From assembly GCA_035554635.1 (NCBI GenBank), contig DATMIB010000066.1, positions 1 through 13,379 on the forward strand: a stretch of 13,379 nucleotides of DNA, in the 5' to 3' direction. The position numbers were made by a program, and so were the translations under genes. Positions 5,887 to 13,379 of this stretch are shown here, piece after piece. Position 1 is the first letter of the stretch; the number at the start of each line of letters is the position of its first letter. The stretch comes from RPQJ01 sp035554635. GTDB taxonomy: Bacteria; Pseudomonadota; Gammaproteobacteria; Steroidobacterales; Steroidobacteraceae. A model generated the notes under the pieces. That model saw nothing but the letters and a program-made list of their open reading frames with translations. It searched no databases and was not told the DNA's origin.

Positions 5887-6382
5887 GCGCCGCCGAAGCC
5901 CCGGGCGGAACCGCGCATCCGCAGCGTCTCGTGCGGTTCCGCGCCATGACGCCTGCCGACGTCGCGGGTGTCGGCGTCGTCGAGCGCGCGTCGTACCCGT
6001 TTCCGTGGAGCGAGGGGATCTTCCGCGACTGCCTGCGCGTCGGCTACCTCTGTCGCGTCGCCGAATGCGAGGGCGCCATCGTCGCCTATGGCATCGTCGC
6101 GATGGGGGCGGGCGAGGCCCACATCCTCAACATCTGCGTCGGCGAGGCGGTGCGCGGCCGCGGCATCGGCCGGCAGATGCTGATGCTGCTGATCCAGCGT
6201 TCGGCCGAGGCCGGCATGCAGGACGTCTTCCTCGAGGTCCGGCCGTCCAACCTGCACGCGATCGCGCTGTACCAGTCGGTGGGATTCGTCGAGGTCGGGC
6301 GCCGCCGCGGCTATTACCAGGCCATCGACGGGCGCGAGGATGCGCTCGTGCTCAAGCTGTCGTTGCCGGTAAAATCCGGCGG

Positions 6383-6386
<4 letters not shown>
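5883..6386 (+). CDS. rimI: RimI, ribosomal protein S18-alanine N-acetyltransferase
   Basis: The 167-residue GNAT-fold enzyme transfers acetyl from acetyl-CoA to the N-terminal Ala of ribosomal protein S18. Signatures: FPWSE (40-44), found in RimI substrate loops; the acetyl-CoA loop RGRGIG (91-96) after the beta-strand HILNICV; and LEVRPSNLHAIALYQSVGF (117-135). In the last, E118 and Y130 have the 12-residue spacing of the catalytic Glu103 and Tyr115 of the E. coli enzyme. About 15 residues more than usual precede the GNAT core. The ATG overlaps the TGA of the glycosylase gene in ATGA, and its own TGA overlaps the prfC ATG, so all three genes are tightly coupled. A general GNAT acetyltransferase is the alternative, but these motifs and the prfC neighbour favour RimI. 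Confidence 0.9.
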
Positions 6387-7978
<1,592 letters not shown>

Positions 7979-8012
7979 CGCAAGCGCGAATCACCGAAGG
8001 GGCGGCCATCGC

Positions 8013-9287
8013 ATGAGCACAGCAAGAGCCGCCGTCCTTCGCCGCCGTCCCGTCGTCGCCTGGGCGTTCTACGACTGGGCTAACTCCGCCTTCGCCTGCA
8101 CGGTGATGGCGGGGTTCTTCCCGGTCTTTTTCAAGCAGTACTGGAACGCCGGCGTGCCGGCGACCGAGAGCACGTTCCGGCTCGGGCTCACGAGCGGCCT
8201 CGCGAGCCTGTTGATTGCGCTGCTCGCGCCCGTGCTCGGCGCGATCGCCGACCGCGGCGGCAAACGGCTGCGGCTGCTGCTCGTGTTCACCGTGCTCGGG
8301 TCGCTCGCGACGCTGTCGTTGGCGTTCGTGGCGCAAGGCCAGTGGACGTACGCCGCCGGGCTGTTCCTCGTCGCCTCGCTCGGCTTCTGGGGCGGCATCG
8401 TCTTCAGCGACTCGCTGCTGCTGCACGTCGCCGAGCCCGAGGAATACGACCTCGTTTCCGGCTTCGGCTACGCGCTCGGCTACCTCGGCGGCGGGTTGCT
8501 GTTCGCGATCAACGTGGTGATGACGCAGAAGCCCGAGTGGTTCGGGCTCGCGAATGCCGCCGAGGCCGTGCGCTGGTCGTTCGTCACGGTGGGTGTGTGG
8601 TGGCTCGTGTTCGCGCTGCCTTGCGTGCTCGTCGTGCGCGAGCGGCGTGACGCGGCACTCGCGCTCTCCTGGCGCGACGCCACGCGCCAGGGCTTCAGCG
8701 AGCTGCGCCACACGTTTGCCGAAATCCGCCGTTACCGGCCGCTGCTCTGGTTCCTCGCCGCCTACATCCTCTACATCGACGGCGTGAACACCGTCATCAA
8801 GATGGCGGTCGACTACGGGCTCTCGCTCGGCTTCGACCAGTCGCACCTGATCAAGGCGCTGCTGCTGACGCAGTTCGTCGCGTTCCCGGCGGCGCTCGCG
8901 TTCGGCTGGCTCGGCGGCCGCATCGGCGCGCGCAACGGCATCTTCATCGCGCTCGCCGTGTACATCGCCGCGACCTGCTACGCGTACTTCCTCGAGGACG
9001 CGTTCGACTTCTACCTGCTCGCGTTCGTCGTCGGCCTCGTACAGGGCGGCGTGCAGTCGCTGAGCCGCAGCTACTACGGTCGCCTCGTGCCGCGCGACAA
9101 GGCGTCCGAGTTCTTCGGCTTCTACAACATGATGGGCAAGGCGTCGGCGATCCTCGGGCCGACGCTCGTCGGTGTCACTGCGGCGGTGACCGGGGATTCG
9201 CGGTTGTCGATCCTTTCAGTCGTGGTGCTGTTCGTCGCCGGCGGGGCATTGCTGGTGGTGGCCCGGAACACGGCACGCCGCGCCTGA
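8013..9287 (+). CDS. UMF1 / Atg22-like major facilitator transporter
   Basis: The 424-residue multi-span membrane protein probably has about 12 helices. Near its N-terminus it carries AFYDWANSAF (18-27), the hallmark of the UMF1 (Atg22-like) branch of the major facilitator superfamily. Other family traits are GAIADRGGKR (75-84) after helix 2, the first intracellular loop, and SLSRSYYGRLVPRDKASEFFGFYN in the second half (written here only to show the conserved loop SRSYYGRLVP...EFFGFYN). Yeast Atg22 exports amino acids from the vacuole; bacterial substrates are unknown, so none is assigned. The ATG at 8013 has AAGGGG (7997-8002) upstream with 10 bases spacing. It follows prfC by 34 bases on the same strand and may be transcribed with it. 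It converges on the paiB-like gene. Confidence 0.88.
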   Translation: MSTARAAVLRRRPVVAWAFYDWANSAFACTVMAGFFPVFFKQYWNAGVPATESTFRLGLTSGLASLLIALLAPVLGAIADRGGKRLRLLLVFTVLGSLATLSLAFVAQGQWTYAAGLFLVASLGFWGGIVFSDSLLLHVAEPEEYDLVSGFGYALGYLGGGLLFAINVVMTQKPEWFGLANAAEAVRWSFVTVGVWWLVFALPCVLVVRERRDAALALSWRDATRQGFSELRHTFAEIRRYRPLLWFLAAYILYIDGVNTVIKMAVDYGLSLGFDQSHLIKALLLTQFVAFPAALAFGWLGGRIGARNGIFIALAVYIAATCYAYFLEDAFDFYLLAFVVGLVQGGVQSLSRSYYGRLVPRDKASEFFGFYNMMGKASAILGPTLVGVTAAVTGDSRLSILSVVVLFVAGGALLVVARNTARRA

Positions 9288-9292
9288 GCCCG

Positions 9293-9306
9293 CCGGAGGA
9301 CTCCGG
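9293..9306. terminator. Short perfect hairpin between converging stops (possible terminator)
   Basis: CCGGAGGACTCCGG forms a 5-base-pair stem with a 4-base loop (or 6 pairs around 2 bases) and fits exactly between the transporter stop (9285-9287) and the paiB-family stop (9307-9309). It has no T-run on either strand, so classical intrinsic termination is doubtful. The position is what suggests a role. Confidence 0.25.
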
Positions 9307-9939
9307 TCATTGGTCGGAGCGAGCGCGACGCATCGCCGCGGCGAGCTCGGCATGACCGTGCTGATCCAGTGCCGCGACCGTGCTGTCGATGTCCCGAGCC
9401 TCACGGTTCTGCCCCAGCTTTCGTTTGCCCACGAGTCGCGTAATCTCGACTTCGATCGCGACGATCTGCCCGAGCTTCTGCGCCAAGAAATCGGCCGGGG
9501 CATCGCTCATCTTCCACGGATCCGGCAGGTTCGCTTCGTGCTCGCGTGTGAGGCGCGCAACCACGCCACCGACGTGTCTCGCGTCGTCATGGACCCGAAA
9601 CCGGCCATGGGCATGGACCACTTCGTAGTTCCACGTGGGGACGTGGCGATGCGTCTCCTGCTTGCTCAGGTACCAGTTCGGGGAGACGTACCCCTGCGCC
9701 CCGAGGAAGATCACGAGGACTGCGGCGCCGTCCGTGACCTCCTTCCACACCGGGTTTGCACGGGCAACGTGTGCGACCAGCGTCCCGGACGGCCCACGGC
9801 TCGAATCGAGCAGGAAGGGCACGTGGTTTGCGTCCAACCCCGCTTGGGTCGTCGTGACCAGCATGCCCAGCGGATGCTCGCGGATGATGCGATGCAACTC
9901 CTCGGGCTGCGACTCTGCGAAGTGTGCAGGCAGGTACAT
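9307..9939 (-). CDS. PaiB-family FMN-binding protein
   Basis: The 210-residue protein belongs to the PaiB / FMN-binding split-barrel family. It begins MYLPAHFAES, the standard opening of the family. It then shows EHPLGMLVT (21-29), GYVSPNWY (83-90), VPTWNYEVVHAHG (100-112) and the C-terminal KRKLGQNR (172-179). In Bacillus subtilis PaiB is linked to repression of sporulation and protease genes; many homologues probably bind FMN or haem, and a regulatory role here is unproven. I chose ATG at 9939 for the family N-terminus and a GAGG 6 bases upstream; the longer frame would run into the mtfA end. Codon choice is looser than in the neighbours (AGA, CGA, ACA, GCA, many CAT and GAT), hinting at separate origin. 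It lies 47 bases after the mtfA stop. Confidence 0.9.
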   Translation of the reverse strand: MYLPAHFAESQPEELHRIIREHPLGMLVTTTQAGLDANHVPFLLDSSRGPSGTLVAHVARANPVWKEVTDGAAVLVIFLGAQGYVSPNWYLSKQETHRHVPTWNYEVVHAHGRFRVHDDARHVGGVVARLTREHEANLPDPWKMSDAPADFLAQKLGQIVAIEVEITRLVGKRKLGQNREARDIDSTVAALDQHGHAELAAAMRRARSDQ

Positions 9940-9986
9940 CTCGGACCTCGTCAGCGGAGCGGGCGCAGAAGGCGCCGACCAGATTC

Positions 9987-10829
9987 TCACCCAACGGGCG
10001 GCGCCGCCTCGTACCCCCACTGCGCCGGGTCGATGCCGTAGAACTCACGCATCAGCGCGTACAACTTCGGCATCGCCGCGGCCAGGTCCGCCGAGCACTC
10101 GATGAATTCCTCGGTCGCGACGGCAAAGAACTCCGTCTCGTCCTCGGCACCGTAGGGATCGAGGAACGTCTCCTCGCCGCGGTCGACCGTCGCGCGCAAC
10201 GCCGCGTACTCCTCGAGCATTGCGTCGCGCCAGCCTTCCAGTCCGCGAGAGGCTCCGCGGGCAAGCCCGAGCCCTTCGGCGTCGAGGTAATGCGCGAACT
10301 CGTGCAGCACGACGTTGTAGCCGTCGGCGGGGCGCTGCGCCGTGTCGGCGATGTCTTCCCACGAAAGGATGATCCGGTGCGAGTCCCAGGCCTCGCCCGA
10401 CAGTTCGCGTCGACGGGGCGTGACGACGCCGGCCTCGTCGTGCACTTCGTCCTCGACGAAGAACGCACTCGGGTAAACGAGGATCGACTGCAGTTCGTCG
10501 TACAGGCTGCGCGGGCGGCCGAGCAGCAGCAGGCAGGCCTGCGCGGCGATCGTGACGCGGATCTCGTCGGTGATCTCGAGCCCGTTGCAGCCGACGAACT
10601 GCTTTTCGTCGAGGAATGCGATCACGAGCGCGTCGAGCCGGCGTCGCTCTTCTTCCGGCAATGCGGTCACGAGCGGGACGTTGCGCTCCATTGCCTCGTC
10701 CATCGCCTCGGGCAACGTGCGCTCGTAGGCCTGGCGACGACGCCGGCCACGCAGCAGCGGTGGCAGCAGGATCGCCGCGAGCACCGCGGCGGCGACCGCG
10801 AGGATGGCCGCGATCGCGACTCCGGTCAT
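9987..10829 (-). CDS. mtfA: MtfA-type zinc metallopeptidase (M90) with N-terminal membrane anchor
   Basis: The 280-residue protein has the zinc site HEFAH (176-180) in VVLHEFAHYLD, with a probable third ligand among E240/E241/E244 in FFAVATEEFIE. The segments LVYPSAFF (117-124) and YALMREFYGIDP (257-268) are typical of MtfA. In E. coli MtfA is an aminopeptidase activated by the glucose repressor Mlc and affects ptsG expression. Unlike E. coli MtfA, this protein begins with a hydrophobic helix (about 4-26) followed by RGRRRR, predicting an inner-membrane anchor with the catalytic part in the cytoplasm. The ATG at 10829 lies 7 bases after the stop of the acyl-CoA-binding protein gene, so the two are probably one operon. 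No PTS or Mlc gene is in view. Confidence 0.87.
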   Translation of the reverse strand: MTGVAIAAILAVAAAVLAAILLPPLLRGRRRRQAYERTLPEAMDEAMERNVPLVTALPEEERRRLDALVIAFLDEKQFVGCNGLEITDEIRVTIAAQACLLLLGRPRSLYDELQSILVYPSAFFVEDEVHDEAGVVTPRRRELSGEAWDSHRIILSWEDIADTAQRPADGYNVVLHEFAHYLDAEGLGLARGASRGLEGWRDAMLEEYAALRATVDRGEETFLDPYGAEDETEFFAVATEEFIECSADLAAAMPKLYALMREFYGIDPAQWGYEAAPPVG

Positions 10830-10836
10830 CGCGGCC

Positions 10837-11103
10837 TCAGCCGTAGGCTTTCTTGAGCCGCTCGACGAGCTTGACGTACTGCTCGCGCGCCTTCGTCGAA
10901 TCGGTGCCCTTGATCCGCGCCCACGCGTCGTACTTGGCGCGATCCTTGAGCGCGAACGCGCCGGGACGGTCGCCCGTGACGTCGCCGTCGGTGGCCTGCT
11001 TGTAGAGCGCGTAGAGACGCAGCAGGTCCTCGTCGTCCGGTCGCTTCGTGAACTGCTGCACGTCCTTCGCGGCCGCTGCGAACTTCTTGTCGACTTCTGC
11101 CAT
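10837..11103 (-). CDS. Acyl-CoA-binding protein (ACBP)
   Basis: The 88-residue cytosolic four-helix protein should bind long-chain acyl-CoA esters. It aligns with bovine ACBP as I remember it, with a constant offset of three. The acyl-CoA-contacting residues are all present: Y31, Y34 and K35 in YALYKQATDGD, K57 in AKYDAWARIKG, and Y76 in REQYVKLVE. Length matches the family (about 86-90). I chose ATG at 11103 over the in-frame start at 11142 because AAGGAA lies 7 bases upstream and the protein then begins where other ACBPs do. The gene is separated by 57 bases from tgpA upstream and by 7 from mtfA downstream. Bacterial ACBPs probably buffer acyl-CoA in fatty-acid metabolism; its link with MtfA is unexplained. 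Confidence 0.94.
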   Translation of the reverse strand: MAEVDKKFAAAAKDVQQFTKRPDDEDLLRLYALYKQATDGDVTGDRPGAFALKDRAKYDAWARIKGTDSTKAREQYVKLVERLKKAYG

Positions 11104-11110
11104 GGCTTCG

Positions 11111-11116
11111 TTCCTT
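11111..11116 (-). promoter_or_regulatory. Ribosome-binding site of the acyl-CoA-binding protein gene
   Basis: AAGGAA on the minus strand lies 7 bases upstream of ATG 11103 and decides this start against the longer in-frame alternative at 11142. Confidence 0.6.
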
Positions 11117-11137
11117 GCCCCCGGTGCGAGGAATCGC

Positions 11138-11143
11138 AGCATA
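11138..11143 (-). promoter_or_regulatory. Candidate -10 element for the ACBP-mtfA-paiB group
   Basis: TATGCT on the minus strand matches four of six -10 positions and would give a leader of roughly 28 bases. No good -35 is visible at the proper distance, so this is a weak candidate. Transcription could instead continue from tgpA. Confidence 0.22.
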
Positions 11144-11160
11144 CCCGACGCGCGGCCGAA

Positions 11161-13122
11161 CTATGGCCGCAATGCGTTCACGAGGTGCTTGAGCCGCTGC
11201 AGCGTCGCCGGGCGCGGCGTCGGGCCGTAACGCTCGGCGACATAGAGTGCGCGGATGTCGCGCAACTGGCGGTCGAGGTCGGGGCACGCGGCTTCGGCGC
11301 GCTGCAGGAATGCGACCGGGCCCTCGGCGACGTGCGGCACCAGGCCGCGCTTGCGTAGACGCCGGGCGACCTCGTCGTGCAGCCGTGCCGGCCAGTCGCG
11401 TGACGGCGGGCGATAACGCCAGGCCAGGTAAGCCGACAGCAGCGCGAAGAACGCGGCGAGGCTGCCGGCCAGACCGAGTCCGAGCGCGCGCCAGTCGGGC
11501 TCGTCGACGCCGAGCCGTTGCAGCAGCCCGAACTGCGCGTCGGCGTCGAAGCGCGCGACACGCTGGTTCCAGAAGTCGTTGATGACGTCCCAGCTCATCT
11601 CGACCTGCATCCAGACCGGGCTCGCCTCGCGCAGCCGGCCGGGCACCGGTTCGTCGGCGCCGACGGCGTCGATCAGGCTGCCCTCGATGCGTTCGGGCGC
11701 GACCGCGGCGGTCGGGTCGACCCGCACCCAGCCACGACCGTCGATCCAGACCTCGGACCAGGCATGCGCGTCCGATTGCCGCACGATGAAATAGCCGCCG
11801 TACGGGTTGTACTCGCCTCCCTGGTAACCGGTCACGACACGGGCCGGGATGCCCGCCGCCCGCATCAGCACCGTGAACGCGGAGGCGTAGTGCTCGCAGA
11901 AGCCGCGACGCGTCTCGAACAGGAACTCGTCGACCGGGTTTCGCGCGAGCCCCGGCGGCTGCATCGTGTAGACGTACGGCTGCTCGCGGAACATGCGCAG
12001 CACGTCCGCGACGATGCGATCGGGGTCGCGGGCGTGACGGGCCGCGAGCGTGCGGCCGAGCGCCACGCTGCGCGCGTTGCTGCCGTCGTCGGGCAGCGCC
12101 AGGTCCTTGTGCCGCAGCGACAAGGGCAGCGTGGTGCCCGCGACGAAACCCGGGTACGACGTGAGTTCGAACGCCGTGACGCTGCCGATCGGCTGCGCCG
12201 AGAACAGCGTGAAGTCGTACGACGCATACACCGCGCGCTCGGGCCACTGCGACGGCAGGTCGAGCGCGAGCACCCAGCGGCGTGCGTGCGGCTCCAGCGT
12301 GATCTGGTAGCGGACCGGCGCGCCGGTGAATTGCACTTGCTGTTGCGGGAACGTCTGCGCCCGCGGCCGGCGCCAGGTGCGGCCATCGAACTCGTGCAGC
12401 ACCGGGCCGCGCCAGTAACGCAGCGGCGACGGGGGCGCGGCTCCCTCGAAGCGGACGCGAAACGCAACGTCGCCCGAAGCCGTCAGGTCCGACACGTCGC
12501 CCGGCGTCATTTCGTCACTGAGCCCCGTGCGTGCCTCCGTCGACGTGTTGATGCCCCAGAACGGCCCCGGCAGCCGTGGAAACAGCAGGAACAACGCGAT
12601 CGCGACCGGCACCGCCTGCAGCATCAGGCCGAGCGTCCGACGCGCGAGGTTGGCGTCCGGGGCGTCGGTCTCCTCGGCGTGCACGCGCATCAGTGCGAGC
12701 GCCGTCAGGAACGCGCTGCCGAGCAGCCAGGGCAGCTGCAGCAGGGTCTGGTCGCGCAGCAGCGCTGCGTACAGCAGGAACCACGAGATGAAGACCAGCA
12801 CGGTCAGGTCGCGAGCGGCGCGCGTTTCGAGCAGCTTCGCCGCGGCCATCAGCGCGAGGAACGCCGTGCCGGCCTCGATGCCGTTGAGCGTGCGATAGGT
12901 GCCGAACACCGCGAGCGTGCCGAGTACCACCACGGGCACGCGCAACCAGCGCGACACGAGCGGCCAGCCGCGTCGCGCCGCGAACCAGCGCCAGGCGCCG
13001 ACGGCGACCAGCAGCAGCAGGATCCAGCCCGGAAGGTCGGAGGCGTGCGCGGCGACGGCCACGGCGAGCGCGACGAGCACCCAGGACAGGCCGTGCAGCG
13101 GGTGCGCCGTCGTCTCAGTCAC
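11161..13122 (-). CDS. tgpA: TgpA-type membrane transglutaminase-like protein
   Basis: The 653-residue inner-membrane protein has several N-terminal membrane helices (between about 12 and 181) and a large periplasmic region holding the transglutaminase-like core. The catalytic triad is visible as C409 in RRGFCEHYASAF, H453 in SDAHAWSEVW and D469 in GWVRVDPTAA. The spacing is the same as I recall for Pseudomonas aeruginosa TgpA (C404, H448, D464). One more membrane helix (about 546-568) precedes a cytoplasmic DUF4129 tail (about 576-633). TgpA is important for growth in P. aeruginosa, but its substrate is unknown; a cell-wall role has been suspected. The start is GTG at 13122, overlapping the DUF58 stop by 8 bases (GTGACTGA), so the two are coupled. 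Confidence 0.94.
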   Translation of the reverse strand: MTETTAHPLHGLSWVLVALAVAVAAHASDLPGWILLLLVAVGAWRWFAARRGWPLVSRWLRVPVVVLGTLAVFGTYRTLNGIEAGTAFLALMAAAKLLETRAARDLTVLVFISWFLLYAALLRDQTLLQLPWLLGSAFLTALALMRVHAEETDAPDANLARRTLGLMLQAVPVAIALFLLFPRLPGPFWGINTSTEARTGLSDEMTPGDVSDLTASGDVAFRVRFEGAAPPSPLRYWRGPVLHEFDGRTWRRPRAQTFPQQQVQFTGAPVRYQITLEPHARRWVLALDLPSQWPERAVYASYDFTLFSAQPIGSVTAFELTSYPGFVAGTTLPLSLRHKDLALPDDGSNARSVALGRTLAARHARDPDRIVADVLRMFREQPYVYTMQPPGLARNPVDEFLFETRRGFCEHYASAFTVLMRAAGIPARVVTGYQGGEYNPYGGYFIVRQSDAHAWSEVWIDGRGWVRVDPTAAVAPERIEGSLIDAVGADEPVPGRLREASPVWMQVEMSWDVINDFWNQRVARFDADAQFGLLQRLGVDEPDWRALGLGLAGSLAAFFALLSAYLAWRYRPPSRDWPARLHDEVARRLRKRGLVPHVAEGPVAFLQRAEAACPDLDRQLRDIRALYVAERYGPTPRPATLQRLKHLVNALRP

Positions 13123-13379
13123 GCGCTGCAGCCTCGGGTTGGAACAGTGCCAGCGCGTTGAGGCAGCGCTCGCGATGGGCCGGCCCTAGGTTCACGTCGA
13201 TCGTATGGTTCGGCAGCCGCAACCCGAAGGCCTCGCCGCGCTCGTGCGCATCGAGCACCCAGCGGCACAGCTGCGCGAGACGCTCCTCGGTGCCGAGCCC
13301 GGGCAGGCTGTCCCAGTCGAACAGGTGCGAGACCACGTCGGTACCGGCGTACTGCTTGGTGTGCAGACCCTGGCCGCGC
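13115..13379 (-). CDS. DUF58 domain protein (C-terminal part, cut by window edge)
   Basis: The visible 87 residues are the C-terminus; the gene continues past the right edge and no start is present. The frame runs without interruption to base 13379. The sequence includes QYAGTDVVSHLFDWDSLPGL, then EERLAQLCRWVLDAHERGEAFGLRLP and HRERCLNALALF (each a conserved tail feature of DUF58 proteins, shown as separate pieces). DUF58 proteins carry a von Willebrand A-like fold and are typically encoded between a MoxR AAA+ ATPase and a TgpA-type transglutaminase, as appears to be the case here. Function is unknown. The 8-base overlap with tgpA indicates one operon. Confidence 0.88.
   Translation of the reverse strand, partial: RGQGLHTKQYAGTDVVSHLFDWDSLPGLGTEERLAQLCRWVLDAHERGEAFGLRLPNHTIDVNLGPAHRERCLNALALFQPEAAARD

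Noticed and set aside
9307..10041. Plus-strand frame (243 codons) opposite the paiB-family gene.
   Set aside because: The minus-strand frame shows all PaiB family motifs; the plus-strand product shows none.
9307..11103. ACBP, MtfA and PaiB considered as a defence or toxin-antitoxin unit.
   Set aside because: None of the three families is a known toxin, antitoxin or defence effector, and the 47-base gap plus codon difference separates paiB from the other two.
11518..13161. Long plus-strand frame (547 codons) opposite tgpA.
   Set aside because: Antisense shadow; Arg/Gln/His-rich with no motif, while the minus strand carries a complete TgpA.

Overview
This window is a dense, high-GC, housekeeping stretch of a bacterial chromosome. 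Fifteen genes or gene ends fill almost all of it, and no gap between genes exceeds about 160 bases. The gene set fits a gammaproteobacterium, possibly of the Xanthomonadales/Nevskiales/Steroidobacter type: the C-terminus of Hda, a DUF2069 protein, WrbA, a DUF4398 lipoprotein, proline-tRNA ligase with an editing insertion, RimI next to RF3, and a DUF58-TgpA pair. From memory, Pseudomonas carries a related order (hda, DUF2069, wrbA, ... acylphosphatase, ... proS), which supports the class-level placement. The species cannot be named from the sequence alone.

Layout. Positions 1-65 hold the end of hda (+). It converges on a minus-strand pair, DUF2069 and wrbA (62-1019). A 119-base divergent gap carries two face-to-face promoter candidates. 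The plus-strand pair lipoprotein/acylphosphatase (1139-1737) follows, then a minus-strand pair in which proS (4059-2332) is followed by a periplasmic lytic transglycosylase (2325-1753). The 158-base gap 4060-4217 is divergent between proS and pssA. From pssA a plus-strand run of five genes extends to 9287: pssA, family 4 uracil-DNA glycosylase, rimI, prfC and a UMF1/Atg22-type transporter. The middle three overlap by 4 or 3 bases. The rest is on the minus strand. Read in the direction of transcription it is DUF58 (cut by the right edge), tgpA, then an acyl-CoA-binding protein, an MtfA-type peptidase and a PaiB-family flavin-binding protein.

How the genes relate. Translation is well represented: ProS charges tRNA-Pro, RimI acetylates ribosomal protein S18, and RF3 recycles release factors. 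PssA makes phosphatidylserine, the precursor of phosphatidylethanolamine. The transglycosylase works on the cell wall. The DUF58-TgpA pair is a widespread but poorly understood membrane module usually preceded by a MoxR ATPase, which here would lie beyond the right edge.

Most of the window is ordinary. The observation most worth following is at the start of the uracil-DNA glycosylase. Its first ~25 residues resemble, without gaps, the N-terminal clamp-loader-binding peptide of the DNA polymerase III psi subunit (HolD) as I remember it, followed by a ~65-residue Pro/Ala/Val-rich linker. In E. coli holD lies directly upstream of rimI, which is exactly where this gene lies. This suggests a uracil-repair enzyme tethered to the replication clamp loader, possibly replacing psi. 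No CRISPR array, insertion sequence, phage gene, rRNA or tRNA was seen.
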